Assembly: GCA_012032555.1 (NCBI GenBank)
Contig: JAAUSR010000008.1
Coordinates: 47,734 to 111,733, forward strand
From: Thioploca sp.
Lineage (GTDB): Bacteria; Pseudomonadota; Gammaproteobacteria; Beggiatoales; Beggiatoaceae
Direction of reading: 5' to 3'
DNA: 64,000 nucleotides
The position numbers were made by a program, and so were the translations under genes. The notes beneath the pieces were generated by a model. The model was not told the origin of the DNA and ran no database searches. It saw only the letters and a list, made by a program, of their open reading frames with translations. Numbering within the stretch: position 1 is the first letter of the stretch; the number at the start of each line of letters is the position of its first letter. This document shows positions 32,599 to 43,845 of the stretch, one piece after another.

Positions 32599-33693
32599 TT
32601 ACCGAATCGTTGTACTATTATTGATTTGTAGTTGTCGAGAAAAAGTTTCTGCTATAGTGGTACCTAAACGTTCAGCGAAGCGATCTAAATAATTGGGTTT
32701 CTGCGTAAAATCTTTGATCTTTTCTGCTTTGATAATCTCCCGGGCGACGTAACCAGCACTACCTAAAGCGTCTATCAAACCCAATTTTACCGCTTGTTCA
32801 CCAGTCCAGACCAAACCAGAAAATAATTTGTCTTCATCCGCTCCCTTTAGACGTTCTCCACGTCCAGTTTTAACGGCATTAATAAATTGAGTATGAATAT
32901 CATTCAACAAATTTTTAATGTGATCAATATCTTCCGGTTTCATTGGCGAAAAAGGATCTAAAAATCCTTTATGTTCTCCGGCGGTCAGGAGACGGCGTTC
33001 TATTCCTAATTTATCCATTGCTTGTACAAACCCAAAACCATTCATTAATACGCCAATAGAACCCACTACACTCGCTTTATCGGCATAAATTTTGTCTGCA
33101 GCGGCGGCGATATAATAGCCACCAGAAGCACAAATATCCGTTATAACCGCATAGATTGGAATAGTCGGATATTGTTTACGTAAGCGGTTGATTTCATCAT
33201 TAATATAACCTGCTTGCACCGGACTACCACCGGGACTATTAATTCGCAGGATAATACCCGCTGTAGTTTTATCTTCAAAGGCTTTTTTTAAACCCGAGAC
33301 AATTTTATCAGCACTGGCTTCAGTATCCGTTGCAATGACGCCATCTATTTCTATTAGGGCAGTGTGTTTACCCGTGCTGGTGAGTTCATTATCTACGGCG
33401 ACTAAATTATTCCACTCTGGTTGATAAACCGTGAAATAGATGAGAAATAAGTAAATAAAAAATAAAAATATGAAGAAAATACGCCAACGTCGGTGGCGGC
33501 GTTGTTCATTCAGTGTGGCGAAAGCCAGACGATTTAAAATGTCACGTTCCCAATTATCCTCTTTATGCGCATTGGATGTTATCGTCACCATTTCTGACTG
33601 TTCCTCATGGGAAGGTCCGGCTTGATTTTCTATTACTGACATAAAGTTATTTATCCTGTTAGGTGATGTATCAAATTTTATATTAAAAATCAA
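32599..33693 (-). CDS. sppA: Signal peptide peptidase SppA-type S49 protease
   Basis: RINSPGGSPVQAGYINDEI; TDICASGGYYIAAAADKIYADKASVVGSIGV catalytic Ser and Lys regions. Confidence 0.93.
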   Translation of the reverse strand: MIFNIKFDTSPNRINNFMSVIENQAGPSHEEQSEMVTITSNAHKEDNWERDILNRLAFATLNEQRRHRRWRIFFIFLFFIYLFLIYFTVYQPEWNNLVAVDNELTSTGKHTALIEIDGVIATDTEASADKIVSGLKKAFEDKTTAGIILRINSPGGSPVQAGYINDEINRLRKQYPTIPIYAVITDICASGGYYIAAAADKIYADKASVVGSIGVLMNGFGFVQAMDKLGIERRLLTAGEHKGFLDPFSPMKPEDIDHIKNLLNDIHTQFINAVKTGRGERLKGADEDKLFSGLVWTGEQAVKLGLIDALGSAGYVAREIIKAEKIKDFTQKPNYLDRFAERLGTTIAETFSRQLQINNSTTIR

Positions 33694-33796
33694 TTGATTA
33701 CTAATTAATGCGTGGCTTGGAAGAACTAAAGTAACCTATTGAAATATAATAATTGTATACCAATTTAACTCGATAAGTAGCCTCAGGGTTACTTTT

Positions 33797-34447
33797 TTAA
33801 ATGGGTAGCCAATCCAATAATTCTGGTAGCGTATCTAAACAAATTAAAGGCTGAAAAGTCAATAAGTGTGCTTTATCATGGACACCATAACTCACAGCAA
33901 CAGCCCCAGCTTTCGCATTATTAGCCATTTGTAAATCATATTCAGTATCACCTATCATTAACGTAGCAGTGGATAACACTTTTAATTCTGACATAATCTC
34001 TTGTAGCATTTGTGGATGTGGTTTTGAATGAGTTTCTTCGGCACAACGAGAACAATGAAATAGGTTGCCCAAACCAGAATCCGTCAAAGCGAGATTAAGC
34101 CCGGCTCGACTCTTGCCTGTAGCAACAGCGAGTTTATAGCCAGCAGCATGCAAAGTTTGTAAAGTTTCCGCTACCCCCGGAAATAAAGGCGTTGGTAAAT
34201 CTAAATTCATAAAGTGCGAACGGTAACATTGTGCAATTTGTTGACGTAATAAGGCAGCGGTTTGAGGAAATAAAGTAGCAATAGCGATATCCAAACCTAA
34301 ACCAATAATGTAACGAATTTGTGTTGGGGTACGTGGTTCTAAGCCTAATTGAGCAATGGTTGCTTGAAAACTTGCCACGATACGCGCTTGTGAATCCATT
34401 AACGTGCCATCCCAATCAAAGACGAGTAAACTAAACTGTTTTGGCAT
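33797..34447 (-). CDS. HAD-family hydrolase (phosphoglycolate phosphatase-like)
   Basis: LLVFDWDGTLMDSQARIVASF; KLAVATGKSRAGL; MIGDTEYDLQMANNAKAGAVAVSYG. Confidence 0.92.
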   Translation of the reverse strand: MPKQFSLLVFDWDGTLMDSQARIVASFQATIAQLGLEPRTPTQIRYIIGLGLDIAIATLFPQTAALLRQQIAQCYRSHFMNLDLPTPLFPGVAETLQTLHAAGYKLAVATGKSRAGLNLALTDSGLGNLFHCSRCAEETHSKPHPQMLQEIMSELKVLSTATLMIGDTEYDLQMANNAKAGAVAVSYGVHDKAHLLTFQPLICLDTLPELLDWLPI

Positions 34448-35399
34448 GAACGGTATCCAAATGGTGTAAAACTTGTTTTAAGCGCGAAGGTAAGGGTGCT
34501 ACTACGGCTAAATGAAAATTGAGTTCTGGTAAAGTTAAACTCAGTTTTTCGGCATGTAAAAATAAACGATTCAGTTTAAGTTGCCGCAGTTGCTGGTTAA
34601 AGGTATCATCACCATACTTACTATCACCGGCAATGGGATGCCCAACATGAGCAGTATGAACTCGAATTTGATGGGTACGTCCGGTCAATGGTCTGATTCG
34701 TAAGAGTGTCGTGGTAGTCAGGTGGCGTTCAATCTGAAATTGGCTGATAGAAGCTTTACCACTGACTTGTACTCTTACAATTCGTTCACCGGAACACAGG
34801 ATATTTTTACGCAATGGCAATTCTACTTGAGTCAGATTAGGGTTCCAATGACCTTGTACTAAGGCTAGATACTGTTTATCAATGGTACCATTGCGGAGTA
34901 AGTCATGTAATCGTCTTAACATACTGGGCTTTTTAGCAATCATAAGGCAACCAGAGGTATCACGATCTAAACGGTGGACTAATTCTAAATAAGGTAACTG
35001 GGGGTATAAAGCACGTAATGCTTCAATAACTCCAGCATGAATACCACTACCACCGTGTACCGCCATACCAGCCGGTTTATCAATAACAATTAGGCGGTTA
35101 TCTTCATACAAAATAGTTGGTACTAATTGCTGTTGTTGAGTCACAGCAGGTGGTTTGGTCGAGGTCGGTTGAAAGTGAAGTGGCGGTAAACGAATAACAT
35201 CGCCGCTTTGTAAACGGTAAGTTGGTTTTATGCGACTTTTATTCACACGCACTTCACCGGTACGTAAAATCCGATAAAGATGAGTTTTAGGTACGCCTTT
35301 TAGGTGAGTGTGTAAAAAATTATCAATCCGTTGCCCAGCTTGTTCGCTTGTAATTTGCAGGTAAGCAACTGTGTTCGGTTTTAAAATAGATGATTCCAT
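34431..35399 (-). CDS. rluC: 23S rRNA pseudouridine synthase RluC
   Basis: S4-type N-terminus; VHRLDRDTSGCLMIAKKPSMLRRLHDLLRNGTIDKQYLALVQGHW; upstream of the divergent rne. Confidence 0.93.
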   Translation of the reverse strand: MESSILKPNTVAYLQITSEQAGQRIDNFLHTHLKGVPKTHLYRILRTGEVRVNKSRIKPTYRLQSGDVIRLPPLHFQPTSTKPPAVTQQQQLVPTILYEDNRLIVIDKPAGMAVHGGSGIHAGVIEALRALYPQLPYLELVHRLDRDTSGCLMIAKKPSMLRRLHDLLRNGTIDKQYLALVQGHWNPNLTQVELPLRKNILCSGERIVRVQVSGKASISQFQIERHLTTTTLLRIRPLTGRTHQIRVHTAHVGHPIAGDSKYGDDTFNQQLRQLKLNRLFLHAEKLSLTLPELNFHLAVVAPLPSRLKQVLHHLDTVHAKTV

Positions 35400-36090
35400 A
35401 ATTAAAATTATAACAGTTTGATACCCCTATCTAACACTGTTATAGTTGTGGTGGTATAACTTTTAATATATTGGGGTGATTAAACATGCATTAATAAATG
35501 CTTATTGAGCGATGACGTGTTATCAACCCCTAATGAAATGGATGTCTTTTGTGCAGGTACAAAGGTTATTGTGTAAGTTATTGAACTTAAATTGGTAAAA
35601 CCAAAAAAATGCTGTTTAGGATGAAGAGGTCTAATAACAACTGACTCAATAACCACAAAATTATATCACACCAGGACAATCCATTAATTTGTAATCAATA
35701 CAGTATTTGAATGATCGGCTCAGCGTGTTTGTTGGGAGGAACTTGGCTCTATCTTGAGTAACTATTAGATAGAAAGTGTTAGAGCGAATTACCTAAAGGT
35801 ATTCTAAATGATTGGTAACCGGATTCAACTTAAAAACGGACCTAACCCAGTAAGAGAAGTCCCCTACACCAGTCAGTTGACTAACACCAGTTGGTGTGTA
35901 AGATGCGGCACCCGCCTTAGAACCACTCATCATCTTAGATACCGCTACCGTGTCTCAGAAGGTAATAGCGCGTTCCTGGCGTTAGCAACTGTTAACAAGC
36001 TAGAAAGTAAAGAATAAAGAATACTATTTCTGACTTTGAACGCTGAACTCCTACGTTGAGTGCTTTGATTCAAAAATAAGGATTAACAAT

Positions 36091-38166
36091 ATGAAGAGAA
36101 TACTTATTAACGCCACCCAACCAGAAGAATTAAGGGTGGCTATGGTTGATGGCCAGAAATTACATAATTTCGATATTGAAACCATTGGACGCAGACAAAC
36201 TAAATCGAATATTTACAAAGGTAAAATTACTCGCTTAGAACCGAGTTTAGAAGCCGCTTTTGTTGATTTTGGTGCGGATCGGCATGGTTTCTTACCACTG
36301 AAGGATATTACTCGGAGTTATTTTCAGCCTCAGTTACTTGATAAACTAGAAAACCCTGAAGCAGTCACAGCCGAAACCGAAATATTTAGTCGTACCAGTA
36401 TTAAAGATGTTTTGAAAGAAGGACAAGAGATCATTATCCAAATCGATAAAGAAGAACGGGGTAACAAAGGTGCTGCCTTAACAACTTTTATTAGTTTAGC
36501 TGGACGTTATTTAGTTCTGATGCCTAATAATCCGAGAGCCGGTGGGGTATCACGTCGCATTGAGGGAGAAGAGCGGAGTGAAGCGCGAGAAGCATTAAGC
36601 ACTTTAGAAATACCGCCAAACATGGGCTTGATACTCCGTACTGCCGGTGTGAGTAAAACTGCGGAGGAATTACAATGGGATTTGGAATATCTTCTGCAAC
36701 TATGGCAAGCAATAGAATCTTCTGCTCAACAACAACCGGCTCCTTTTTTAGTTTATCAGGAAAGTAATATTATTATTCGCGCTATTCGAGATTATTTGCG
36801 GGAAGATATTAGTGAAATTTTGGTTGATAACCAAGAGATTTACCAAGAAGCCTATGAATTCATGCAACGGGTCATGCCGCAACATCTCAGTAAAGTAAAA
36901 TTATATCAGGATAAGGTACCACTGTTTACTCGCTACCAAATTGAAAGCCAAATCGAATCGGCTTTTCAACGTGAAGTTAAATTACCTTCGGGTGGTGCTA
37001 TTGTCCTCGATCATACTGAAGCACTCTTGTCCATTGATATTAACTCCGCGCGCGCCACCAAGGGTGGTGATATAGAAGAAACCGCTCTCCAAACTAACCT
37101 GGAAGCAGTAGAAGAAATTGCTCGGCAACTTCGCCTCCGTGACTCTGGCGGACTAGTTGTTATTGATTTTATTGATATGCTGAGTCACAAACATCAACGC
37201 GAAGTTGAAAGCCGCATGAAAGAAGCACTGAGAATAGATAGAGCGCGAGTCCAAGTTGGACGTATTTCGCGCTTTGGGTTGTTAGAAATGTCGCGGCAAC
37301 GACTAAGACCCTCTCTCGGTGAATCCAGTCATACGGTTTGTCCACGTTGTAATGGGCAAGGTACTATTCGGGCAGTGGAATCTTTATCGCTTTCTATCTT
37401 ACGATTATTGGAAGAAGAAGCCATGAAAGAAAAAACCGTTAAAATCATTGCTCAAGTCCCGGTGGTTGTTGCTACTTATTTACTCAATGACAAGCGGTAC
37501 ACCGTACGCGAAATCGAAAAACGCCAAAAAATCAGTATTATAATTGTTCCAGATCCCCATATGGAAACACCACGCTATGAAGTACAACGGGTGCGACAGG
37601 ATGATAAAAACGAATTCATCAACAACAAACCCAGTTATGATTTAATTATGCCACCGCCTGAACCAGTGCTTGATCACTATAAGACACCGACTCAACCAGA
37701 AATTCATGAAGAAGCTGCCGTAAAAGGGGTAGTTTATACTACTCCACCGAAGCCTCGTTTTAACTCAGCTGGGCAACAAATTAGTCTGATAAGACGTTTT
37801 TGGAATCGATTATTTCGGAAAAATCGAGAAGAGGAAACCCCGATTGCCGCTACGATAACATCCAAACAATCTCACTTTGAGAAATCGCCTACTAATCGAT
37901 CTTTTAGACGTTTTCGCCATGCGCCTAGAACACGTAATCAATCACCAGCAGTTGAGTCAAGTCATAATTCAACTGAAGCCGAAATAATCAAAAAAGCAGA
38001 TAATGGTCGAAATCCGACTTATGTGCGTCGTGGTCGTCGGCGTAAACGCCCAGAAATGACAAACCTAGAGACTGCTGCAGTCGCTAAGATCGTTGAGGTT
38101 ACTAGCCGAGATAGCAATGAGTCAGTTGAATTAAAAAACAATCATCTCAAGGAAGAAATTCATTAA
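36091..38166 (+). CDS. rne: Ribonuclease E
   Basis: [58 protein letters not shown] Zn-link; basic C-terminal tail. Confidence 0.96.
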   Translation: MKRILINATQPEELRVAMVDGQKLHNFDIETIGRRQTKSNIYKGKITRLEPSLEAAFVDFGADRHGFLPLKDITRSYFQPQLLDKLENPEAVTAETEIFSRTSIKDVLKEGQEIIIQIDKEERGNKGAALTTFISLAGRYLVLMPNNPRAGGVSRRIEGEERSEAREALSTLEIPPNMGLILRTAGVSKTAEELQWDLEYLLQLWQAIESSAQQQPAPFLVYQESNIIIRAIRDYLREDISEILVDNQEIYQEAYEFMQRVMPQHLSKVKLYQDKVPLFTRYQIESQIESAFQREVKLPSGGAIVLDHTEALLSIDINSARATKGGDIEETALQTNLEAVEEIARQLRLRDSGGLVVIDFIDMLSHKHQREVESRMKEALRIDRARVQVGRISRFGLLEMSRQRLRPSLGESSHTVCPRCNGQGTIRAVESLSLSILRLLEEEAMKEKTVKIIAQVPVVVATYLLNDKRYTVREIEKRQKISIIIVPDPHMETPRYEVQRVRQDDKNEFINNKPSYDLIMPPPEPVLDHYKTPTQPEIHEEAAVKGVVYTTPPKPRFNSAGQQISLIRRFWNRLFRKNREEETPIAATITSKQSHFEKSPTNRSFRRFRHAPRTRNQSPAVESSHNSTEAEIIKKADNGRNPTYVRRGRRRKRPEMTNLETAAVAKIVEVTSRDSNESVELKNNHLKEEIH

Positions 38167-38242
38167 TTTTTCATTCGGTCTAAATGCGAAAGCTTATTTA
38201 ATAACATATTAATTATTAAATACAAATACTAATTATTGTAGC

Positions 38243-38272
38243 GGGTGGGCAACGGGATGTTTTTGCCCACCC
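38243..38272. repeat. Palindrome GGGTGGGCAA-N10-TTGCCCACCC downstream of rne (same motif family as 62540-62560)
   Basis: Perfect 10-bp inverted arms read directly. Confidence 0.75.
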
Positions 38273-38544
38273 AATTGGATTAAGGTATTTCAGTTGGTTT
38301 GTTTATAAGCTAAGGGGTGTCATCAATTAAGGCCTAGCTATGGAAATGGGTTAGATAAACCTCAACCATTTCAAATCATTACAACACACCACTCTAAATG
38401 AGTCATTTAGGTTAAATGAATCATCCGACTTATCTTTTAATCAGTTTAATCTTGTTCTTCATCCCCAAAATGAGTTAATTTGGGATTATTCTTAATTTTG
38501 CTTTCTTGTGTAAATTTTAACAATAACATGAAGGAGTCCATGAC

Positions 38545-40482
38545 ATGTCAGAGGTCAAAGTCTATGATGTTTTAGCTGATGCTGCTGCACAAGCACACAT
38601 TAATGACAAACAATATCAAGCCATGTATGCTCATTCTATCTCCGATCCCGACGATTTTTGGGCACAACAAGCCAGAAATTTTATCACTTGGTTTCAAGAG
38701 TGGGATAAAGTCCAAGATGGAGATTATTACACTGGTAAAATTCGCTGGTTTGAAGGTGCTAAACTGAATATCTCGTACAATTGTTTAGATCGTCATCTGG
38801 CTTCAAGAGGCGATCAGGTTGCCATCATTTGGGAAGGTGATGATCCCCATGTCGATAAAAAAATCACTTATCGACAATTACATGAACAAGTCTGTCGCCT
38901 CGCTAATGTACTCAAAGGGCGTGGGGTCAATAAAGGTGATCGGGTTTGCATCTATTTGCCCATGATTCCAGAAGCAGCAGTAGCTATGTTAGCTTGTGCT
39001 CGGATTGGTGCGGTTCATTCGGTGGTATTTGGTGGATTTTCTCCGGAATCTTTGAAAGACCGCATCTTAGATTCCGGCTGTGAAGTAGTGATTACCGCTA
39101 ATGAAGGGTTACGGGGGGGGCGTTCAGTTCCGCTTAAAGCCAATGTAGATAAGGCATTAACGAGCTGTCCTAGCGTACACACCGTGATTGTCGTTAAACA
39201 TACTCCATCTCAACCTATATGGCAACCCGGTAAAGATATCTGGTACCACGAGGAAGTGGCTAAAGTAGTGGCCGATTGTCCGGCTGAGGAAATGGATGCG
39301 GAAGATCCCTTGTTTATTCTCTACACTTCTGGTTCTACCGGTAAACCCAAAGGCGTTTTACATACAAGTGGTGGTTATATTCTTTATACCGCGATGACGC
39401 ATAAGTACATTTTTGATTATCATGATGGTGATATCTATTGGTGTACTGCCGATGTTGGTTGGGTTACTGGGCATTCTTATATTGTTTATGGTCCCCTTGC
39501 CAATGGTGCTATCACTTTGATGTTTGAAGGCGTACCGACTTATCCCGATGCGAGTCGATTTTGGCAAGTCGTAGATAAACACCAAGTTAATATTTTTTAT
39601 ACCGCACCCACAGCAATTCGGGCATTGATGGGTAAAGGTAATACTTTCGTTAAGCAGACGAGTCGAAACAGTTTACGCATTCTCGGTAGTGTGGGAGAAC
39701 CCATTAACCCAGAAGCTTGGGAATGGTATTATCATGTCGTTGGCGAGGGACGGTGTCCGGTCGTTGATACATGGTGGCAAACCGAAACCGGTGGCATCTT
39801 GATTACTCCCTTACCTGGCGTTACCCCACTTAAACCGGGTTCCGCTACGCGTCCATTTTTTGGCATCGTACCGGCAATTGTCAACAATGAGGGCGATGTT
39901 CTCGACGGTGAAGCCGAAGGTAATTTAGTGATTACCCGTTCCTGGCCTTCTCAAATGCGGACTGTTTTTGGTGATCATCAACGTTTTATCGATACTTATT
40001 TAAAAACTTATCCGGGAAATTACTTTACTGGTGATGGTGCTCGTCGCGATAAGGATGGTTATTACTGGATTACCGGCCGAGTTGACGATGTGCTCAATGT
40101 TTCTGGACACCGGTTAGGAACCGCTGAGGTAGAAAGTGCTTTAGTCTTACATGAAAAAGTCGCCGAAGCAGCGGTAGTCGGTTATCCACATGACATTAAG
40201 GGGCAAGGCATTTACGCTTATGTTACGCTCATGGCCGATGTTCAACCGAGTGAAGAATTACGGAAAGAATTAATTAATTTAGTCCGTGCTGAAATTGGTG
40301 CCATCGCCACTCCTGATATTATTCAATGGGCACCGGGATTACCTAAAACGCGGTCTGGTAAAATTATGCGGCGAATTTTACGTAAAATTGCCGCTAATGA
40401 AATTAGTAATTTAGGTGATACCTCAACGTTAGCTGATCCGGGTGTTGTTAATAACTTGATTGAAAAGCGTTCCAATAAATAG
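38545..40482 (+). CDS. acs: Acetyl-CoA synthetase
   Basis: [66 protein letters not shown]. Confidence 0.97.
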   Translation: MSEVKVYDVLADAAAQAHINDKQYQAMYAHSISDPDDFWAQQARNFITWFQEWDKVQDGDYYTGKIRWFEGAKLNISYNCLDRHLASRGDQVAIIWEGDDPHVDKKITYRQLHEQVCRLANVLKGRGVNKGDRVCIYLPMIPEAAVAMLACARIGAVHSVVFGGFSPESLKDRILDSGCEVVITANEGLRGGRSVPLKANVDKALTSCPSVHTVIVVKHTPSQPIWQPGKDIWYHEEVAKVVADCPAEEMDAEDPLFILYTSGSTGKPKGVLHTSGGYILYTAMTHKYIFDYHDGDIYWCTADVGWVTGHSYIVYGPLANGAITLMFEGVPTYPDASRFWQVVDKHQVNIFYTAPTAIRALMGKGNTFVKQTSRNSLRILGSVGEPINPEAWEWYYHVVGEGRCPVVDTWWQTETGGILITPLPGVTPLKPGSATRPFFGIVPAIVNNEGDVLDGEAEGNLVITRSWPSQMRTVFGDHQRFIDTYLKTYPGNYFTGDGARRDKDGYYWITGRVDDVLNVSGHRLGTAEVESALVLHEKVAEAAVVGYPHDIKGQGIYAYVTLMADVQPSEELRKELINLVRAEIGAIATPDIIQWAPGLPKTRSGKIMRRILRKIAANEISNLGDTSTLADPGVVNNLIEKRSNK

Positions 40483-40667
40483 CGGACTGTTGATTAACTT
40501 TAATTGGTGCTATTGCTAATAAATTGTTTAACTTAAGGAGTTGTGCTCGGTGTTATTGAAAATTTAACGCTGTTTTCATCTCCATCACACTAATTGGGAT
40601 CTAAAAACTGGAACTGGAGGTAGTGACGTTGGATATTCGATGGATAATGATAGACTAACTGATAATT

Positions 40668-40821
40668 CACTGCCATTAAGTTAAGCATGGTTCTCCCCCT
40701 CCTTACCAAGGAGGGGCCGGGGGGTGGTAGTTAACATTTTGAATAAAAGAAACTTTCTAAACCACCCCCGTCCCCTCCTTACCAAGGAGGGGAGAAAGAA
40801 ATGCTTAACTTGATGGCAGTG
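40668..40821. mobile_element. MITE-like long palindromic element, copy 1, flanked by AACTGATAAT direct repeats
   Basis: CACTGCCATTAAGTTAAGCA...TGCTTAACTTGATGGCAGTG terminal inverted repeats; inner arms CCTCCTTACCAAGGAGGGG; AACTGATAAT at 40657-40666 and 40822-40831. Confidence 0.8.
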
Positions 40822-40912
40822 AACTGATAATCAGAATAGCATTGTTAATTTCTCAGCAAGTGATTGGCGTTAGGAAAAAATTTACCGGCCCGAGACAACA
40901 AAGAGAGAGATA

Positions 40913-41125
40913 TCAACTAGTAAAAGCACACGTTTTAGTGAGACTGAGTGGACGGCAACTGAAGAGAAGTCGTCCGCTAACTCCTTCGGTTTTATTTGGA
41001 GGACCAACTAGAGCACCAACACTGGGATGACGGTGCTGATCAGGAACGCTATAGGTAATAGCCGTAGCATTTTGTGTTACCACAACGAGGACAAACCACC
41101 ATAGCCATAAAAAATGGTGCTGCAT
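40913..41125 (-). pseudogene. Truncated N-terminus of an exported trypsin-like serine protease
   Basis: MQHHFLWLWWFVLVVVTQNATAITYSVPDQHRHPSVGALVGPPNKTEGVSGRLLFSC...: signal peptide and RHPSVGALV/FSC pattern typical before the catalytic His; the rest is missing. Confidence 0.45.
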
Positions 41126-41156
41126 ATAACTCTCCGTATAATATACGTTACTAAAA

Positions 41157-42239
41157 ATGCCTATCCTCGAACTCAAACCCACTCACAAAATAATTAAAGA
41201 CTACTACCAAGAAATCAACCAGCTACCTTTGACTTCGCAATCGTTTAGTAAAGCCGAGTTTATTAAGCAGCATCAATTGGATAAGTTTTATACCGTCTTA
41301 GAACATGCCGCTGCAACGATTGACGATTATGGCGATAAGCAGACCTTTTTAAATACCGTGTATGAGCGGTTCTTTCAAGGCTTTGCGGTCAAAATCGCTG
41401 ATACACATGGCATCGTTTACACACCGCAGCCGCTGGTGGAATTTATGGTCAAATCGGTCGAGGAAATTTTACAGCGGGAATTTGGAAAATCGTTGGCGAG
41501 TGAGGAGGTGCATATTATTGATCCGTTTGTGGGCACTGGAAATTTTATTGTCAGGATTTTGCGGGAGATTCGTCAGTTAGATGTCACGCAATTGAAGAAT
41601 AAGTATCAGCAAGAGTTGCATTGTAATGAAGTGATGTTATTGCCCTATTACATTGCCTGTATGAATATCGAACATGCCTTTTATGAATTGACCGGAGAAT
41701 ATCAGCCGATTGAAGGCATTTGTTTAGTCGATACCTTTGAATTGATTGAGGATAGGCAGATGGAGATGTTTGTGCTAGAGAACACACAAAGGGTGCAGCA
41801 GCAAAAGGAAGCACCGATCTTTGTGATTATCGGGAATCCGCCGTATAACGTGGGGCAGCAGAATGAAAATGATAATAATAAGAATCGGAAGTATCCGAAG
41901 TTAGATCAGATGGTTTCTGAAACTTATGCTGCAAATTCTAAAGCGACCAATAAAAATGCGTTGTCGGATGTGTATGTGAAAGCGTTTAAGTGGGCGACGT
42001 GGCGATTAGAAAGAAGGAATGAAGGGATTATTGCATTTGTCAGTAATAACAGTTTTTTGGAGAATATTGCGTTTGACGGAATGCGCAGTTATTTAGAAAA
42101 GGAATTTTCAAAAATTTACGTTTTGGATTTAGGGGGTAATGTGAGAAAAAATCCTAAGTTATCGGGGACCACTCATAATGTCTTTGGCATTCAAGTAGGT
42201 GTGAGTATTACGATGTTAGTTAAGAAGGCAAAATCATGA
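41157..42239 (+). pseudogene. Type ISP-like restriction-modification enzyme, methyltransferase part (truncated, apparent internal deletion)
   Basis: MPILELKPTHKIIKDYYQEI N-terminus, then DKQTFLNTVYERFFQGFAVKIADTHGIVYTPQPLVEFMVKS, DPFVGTGNFIVRILREI, IIGNPPYNVGQQNENDNNKNRKYP (NPPY MTase motif), LSGTTHNVFGIQVGVSI. Confidence 0.8.
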
Positions 42240-42313
42240 GTATTGAACAGATTATTTTACAAAAATTGCATGAATTACCTTTCAATAAAAAATATAAATA
42301 ATCAAAAGTTACT

Positions 42314-42754
42314 ATGAAAATCTATTTTGATACCTGTAGTTTACAACGCCCATTAGATGATAAAAGTCAACTTCGTATTGCTCTCGAAGCAGAAGCCATT
42401 TTGGGTTTAATAACTTTGGTTGAAATGGAAACCTTGGAATTGATTTCTTCAGAAACCTTACTATTTGAAGTCCAAAAAACGCCCAATATTCATAGAAAAC
42501 ATTATATTTTGAGCGTGTTAAATAAAGGACGGACTTTTATTGTGTTAAATGATGACATCAAAAAACGAGCTCGTACCCTAAATCAAATCGGCATTAAATC
42601 AGTGGATGCTTTGCATTTAGCTTGTGCTGAAGCCGCCAAGGCCGATTATTTTTGTACTTGCGACGATACCTTGTTGAAAAAAGCCCAAGCATTAACCGAT
42701 AATCAAATCAGAGCGGTTTCACCACTAGAATTAATTGAGGCCATTGAGATATGA
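42314..42754 (+). CDS. PIN-domain protein (putative toxin)
   Basis: MKIYFDTCSLQRPLDDKSQLRIALEAEAI; SVDALHLACAEAAKADYFCTCDDTLLKKA. Confidence 0.85.
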   Translation: MKIYFDTCSLQRPLDDKSQLRIALEAEAILGLITLVEMETLELISSETLLFEVQKTPNIHRKHYILSVLNKGRTFIVLNDDIKKRARTLNQIGIKSVDALHLACAEAAKADYFCTCDDTLLKKAQALTDNQIRAVSPLELIEAIEI

Positions 42755-42999
42755 AGATCCAAACCAAATCTTTAAATGACATTAACCAGGAAGCCATAAC
42801 CTTCTTATGTCAACAAATGGGGTTAGTCAACACCGTACGTTTCATTAATCAGTTTACCACGGGCTATGGTAATTATACCGAAGAGCGAGAACAGTTGTTT
42901 GCCAAACTAACTTTAGATGAAGTCGTGTTAGAGATAGAAGAAATGAGAAATCAAGGTATTTTTACCGCTATGAGAAAATCGCACACCGTAGCCGAGTAG
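42751..42999 (+). CDS. Small protein downstream of and overlapping the PIN gene (putative antitoxin partner)
   Basis: ATGA overlap with the PIN ORF; 82 aa, acidic, MKIQTKSLNDINQEAITFLCQQMGLVNTVRFINQFTTGYGNYTEERE. Confidence 0.65.
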   Translation: MKIQTKSLNDINQEAITFLCQQMGLVNTVRFINQFTTGYGNYTEEREQLFAKLTLDEVVLEIEEMRNQGIFTAMRKSHTVAE

Positions 43000-43025
43000 G
43001 GTGTGGCTTGCTAGCCCGTAGGTTT

Positions 43026-43159
43026 ACTGCCATTAAGTTAAGCTCTTGACTTCCCCCTTTGGAAAAGGGGGAGAGAGGGGGATTTCTTGGAAAGTCAACC
43101 GCTTCAAATCCCCCCTAGCCCCCTTTGAAAAAGGGGGGAATCCTTAACTTAATAGCAGT
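43026..43159. mobile_element. MITE-like palindromic element, copy 2
   Basis: ACTGCCATTAAGTTAAGC...CCTTAACTTAATAGCAGT ends; inner CCCCCTTTGGAAAAGGGGG and CCCCCTTTGAAAAAGGGGGG hairpins. Confidence 0.75.
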
Positions 43160-43816
43160 GACACACCGCCAAGAAAACCTCACGAACTGGGCACTCAAAC
43201 ATTTCCAACGTCACTACCAAGACGACACGATTACTAAATGGGCGATTTTCTACTACATTTATGGACTTCTCCACCATTCCCATTATCGCGAGAAATACGC
43301 CGCTAACCTCAAGCGAGAACTGCCCAGAATTCCTTTGGCTCCTGATTTTTGGGCTTTCTCCAAAGCCGGCGAACGGCTGGCTGAACTTCATATTCACTAT
43401 GAACAACAGTCTGAATATCCGCTTAAGAAAGTATTCAAGTCTGATACACGCCCGTCTTATCGCGTTGACAAGCTGCGTTTGACCAAAGAAAAAGACGCAA
43501 TTATCTATAATGAGACGCTCACCTTAACAGGCATTCCTCCAGAAACCTTTTTTCAATATCGCTTAGGAACCGCTCGGCACTAGAGTGGGTGATAGACCAG
43601 TACCAAGTGAAAATTGATGGACATAGCGGCTCTCGCGATAAACTCGAAAAACTTAACGATTATCAATATAAAACCACCAAAGGAAGCGGTATCCTCAACG
43701 ACCCGAATCGCTTAGATGATGAACAATACCTTTTGCGCTTGATTGGGCAGGTGATTACTGTGAGTTTAGAGACGGTAAGGATTGTAGAGGAGTTATCGGA
43801 ATTGATTCGGTGTTAG
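43160..43816 (+). pseudogene. C-terminal fragment of the type ISP-like R-M enzyme, with a -1 indel at about 43568
   Basis: RQENLTNWALKHFQRHYQDDTITKWAIFYYIYGLLHHSHYREKYAANLKRELPRIPLAPDFWAF...; adding one A at ggAAcc gives YRLGNRSALEWVIDQYQVKID, continuous with ORF 43589-43816. Confidence 0.82.
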
Positions 43817-43845
43817 TGTTATTTTTTTGAGTAAAGGAGGTAAAG

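Noticed and set aside
35808-36017. 69-aa plus-strand ORF upstream of rne
   Set aside because: No recognisable family; more likely part of the rne leader region.
40657-40831. Possible CRISPR array or rho-independent terminator pair
   Set aside because: Arms are mirror-image rather than direct repeats with spacers; structure fits a palindromic MITE better. No CRISPR array or cas gene seen anywhere in the window.
40842-41030. 62-aa plus-strand ORF
   Set aside because: Overlaps the dispersed repeat and the opposite-strand protease-like remnant; no coding support.
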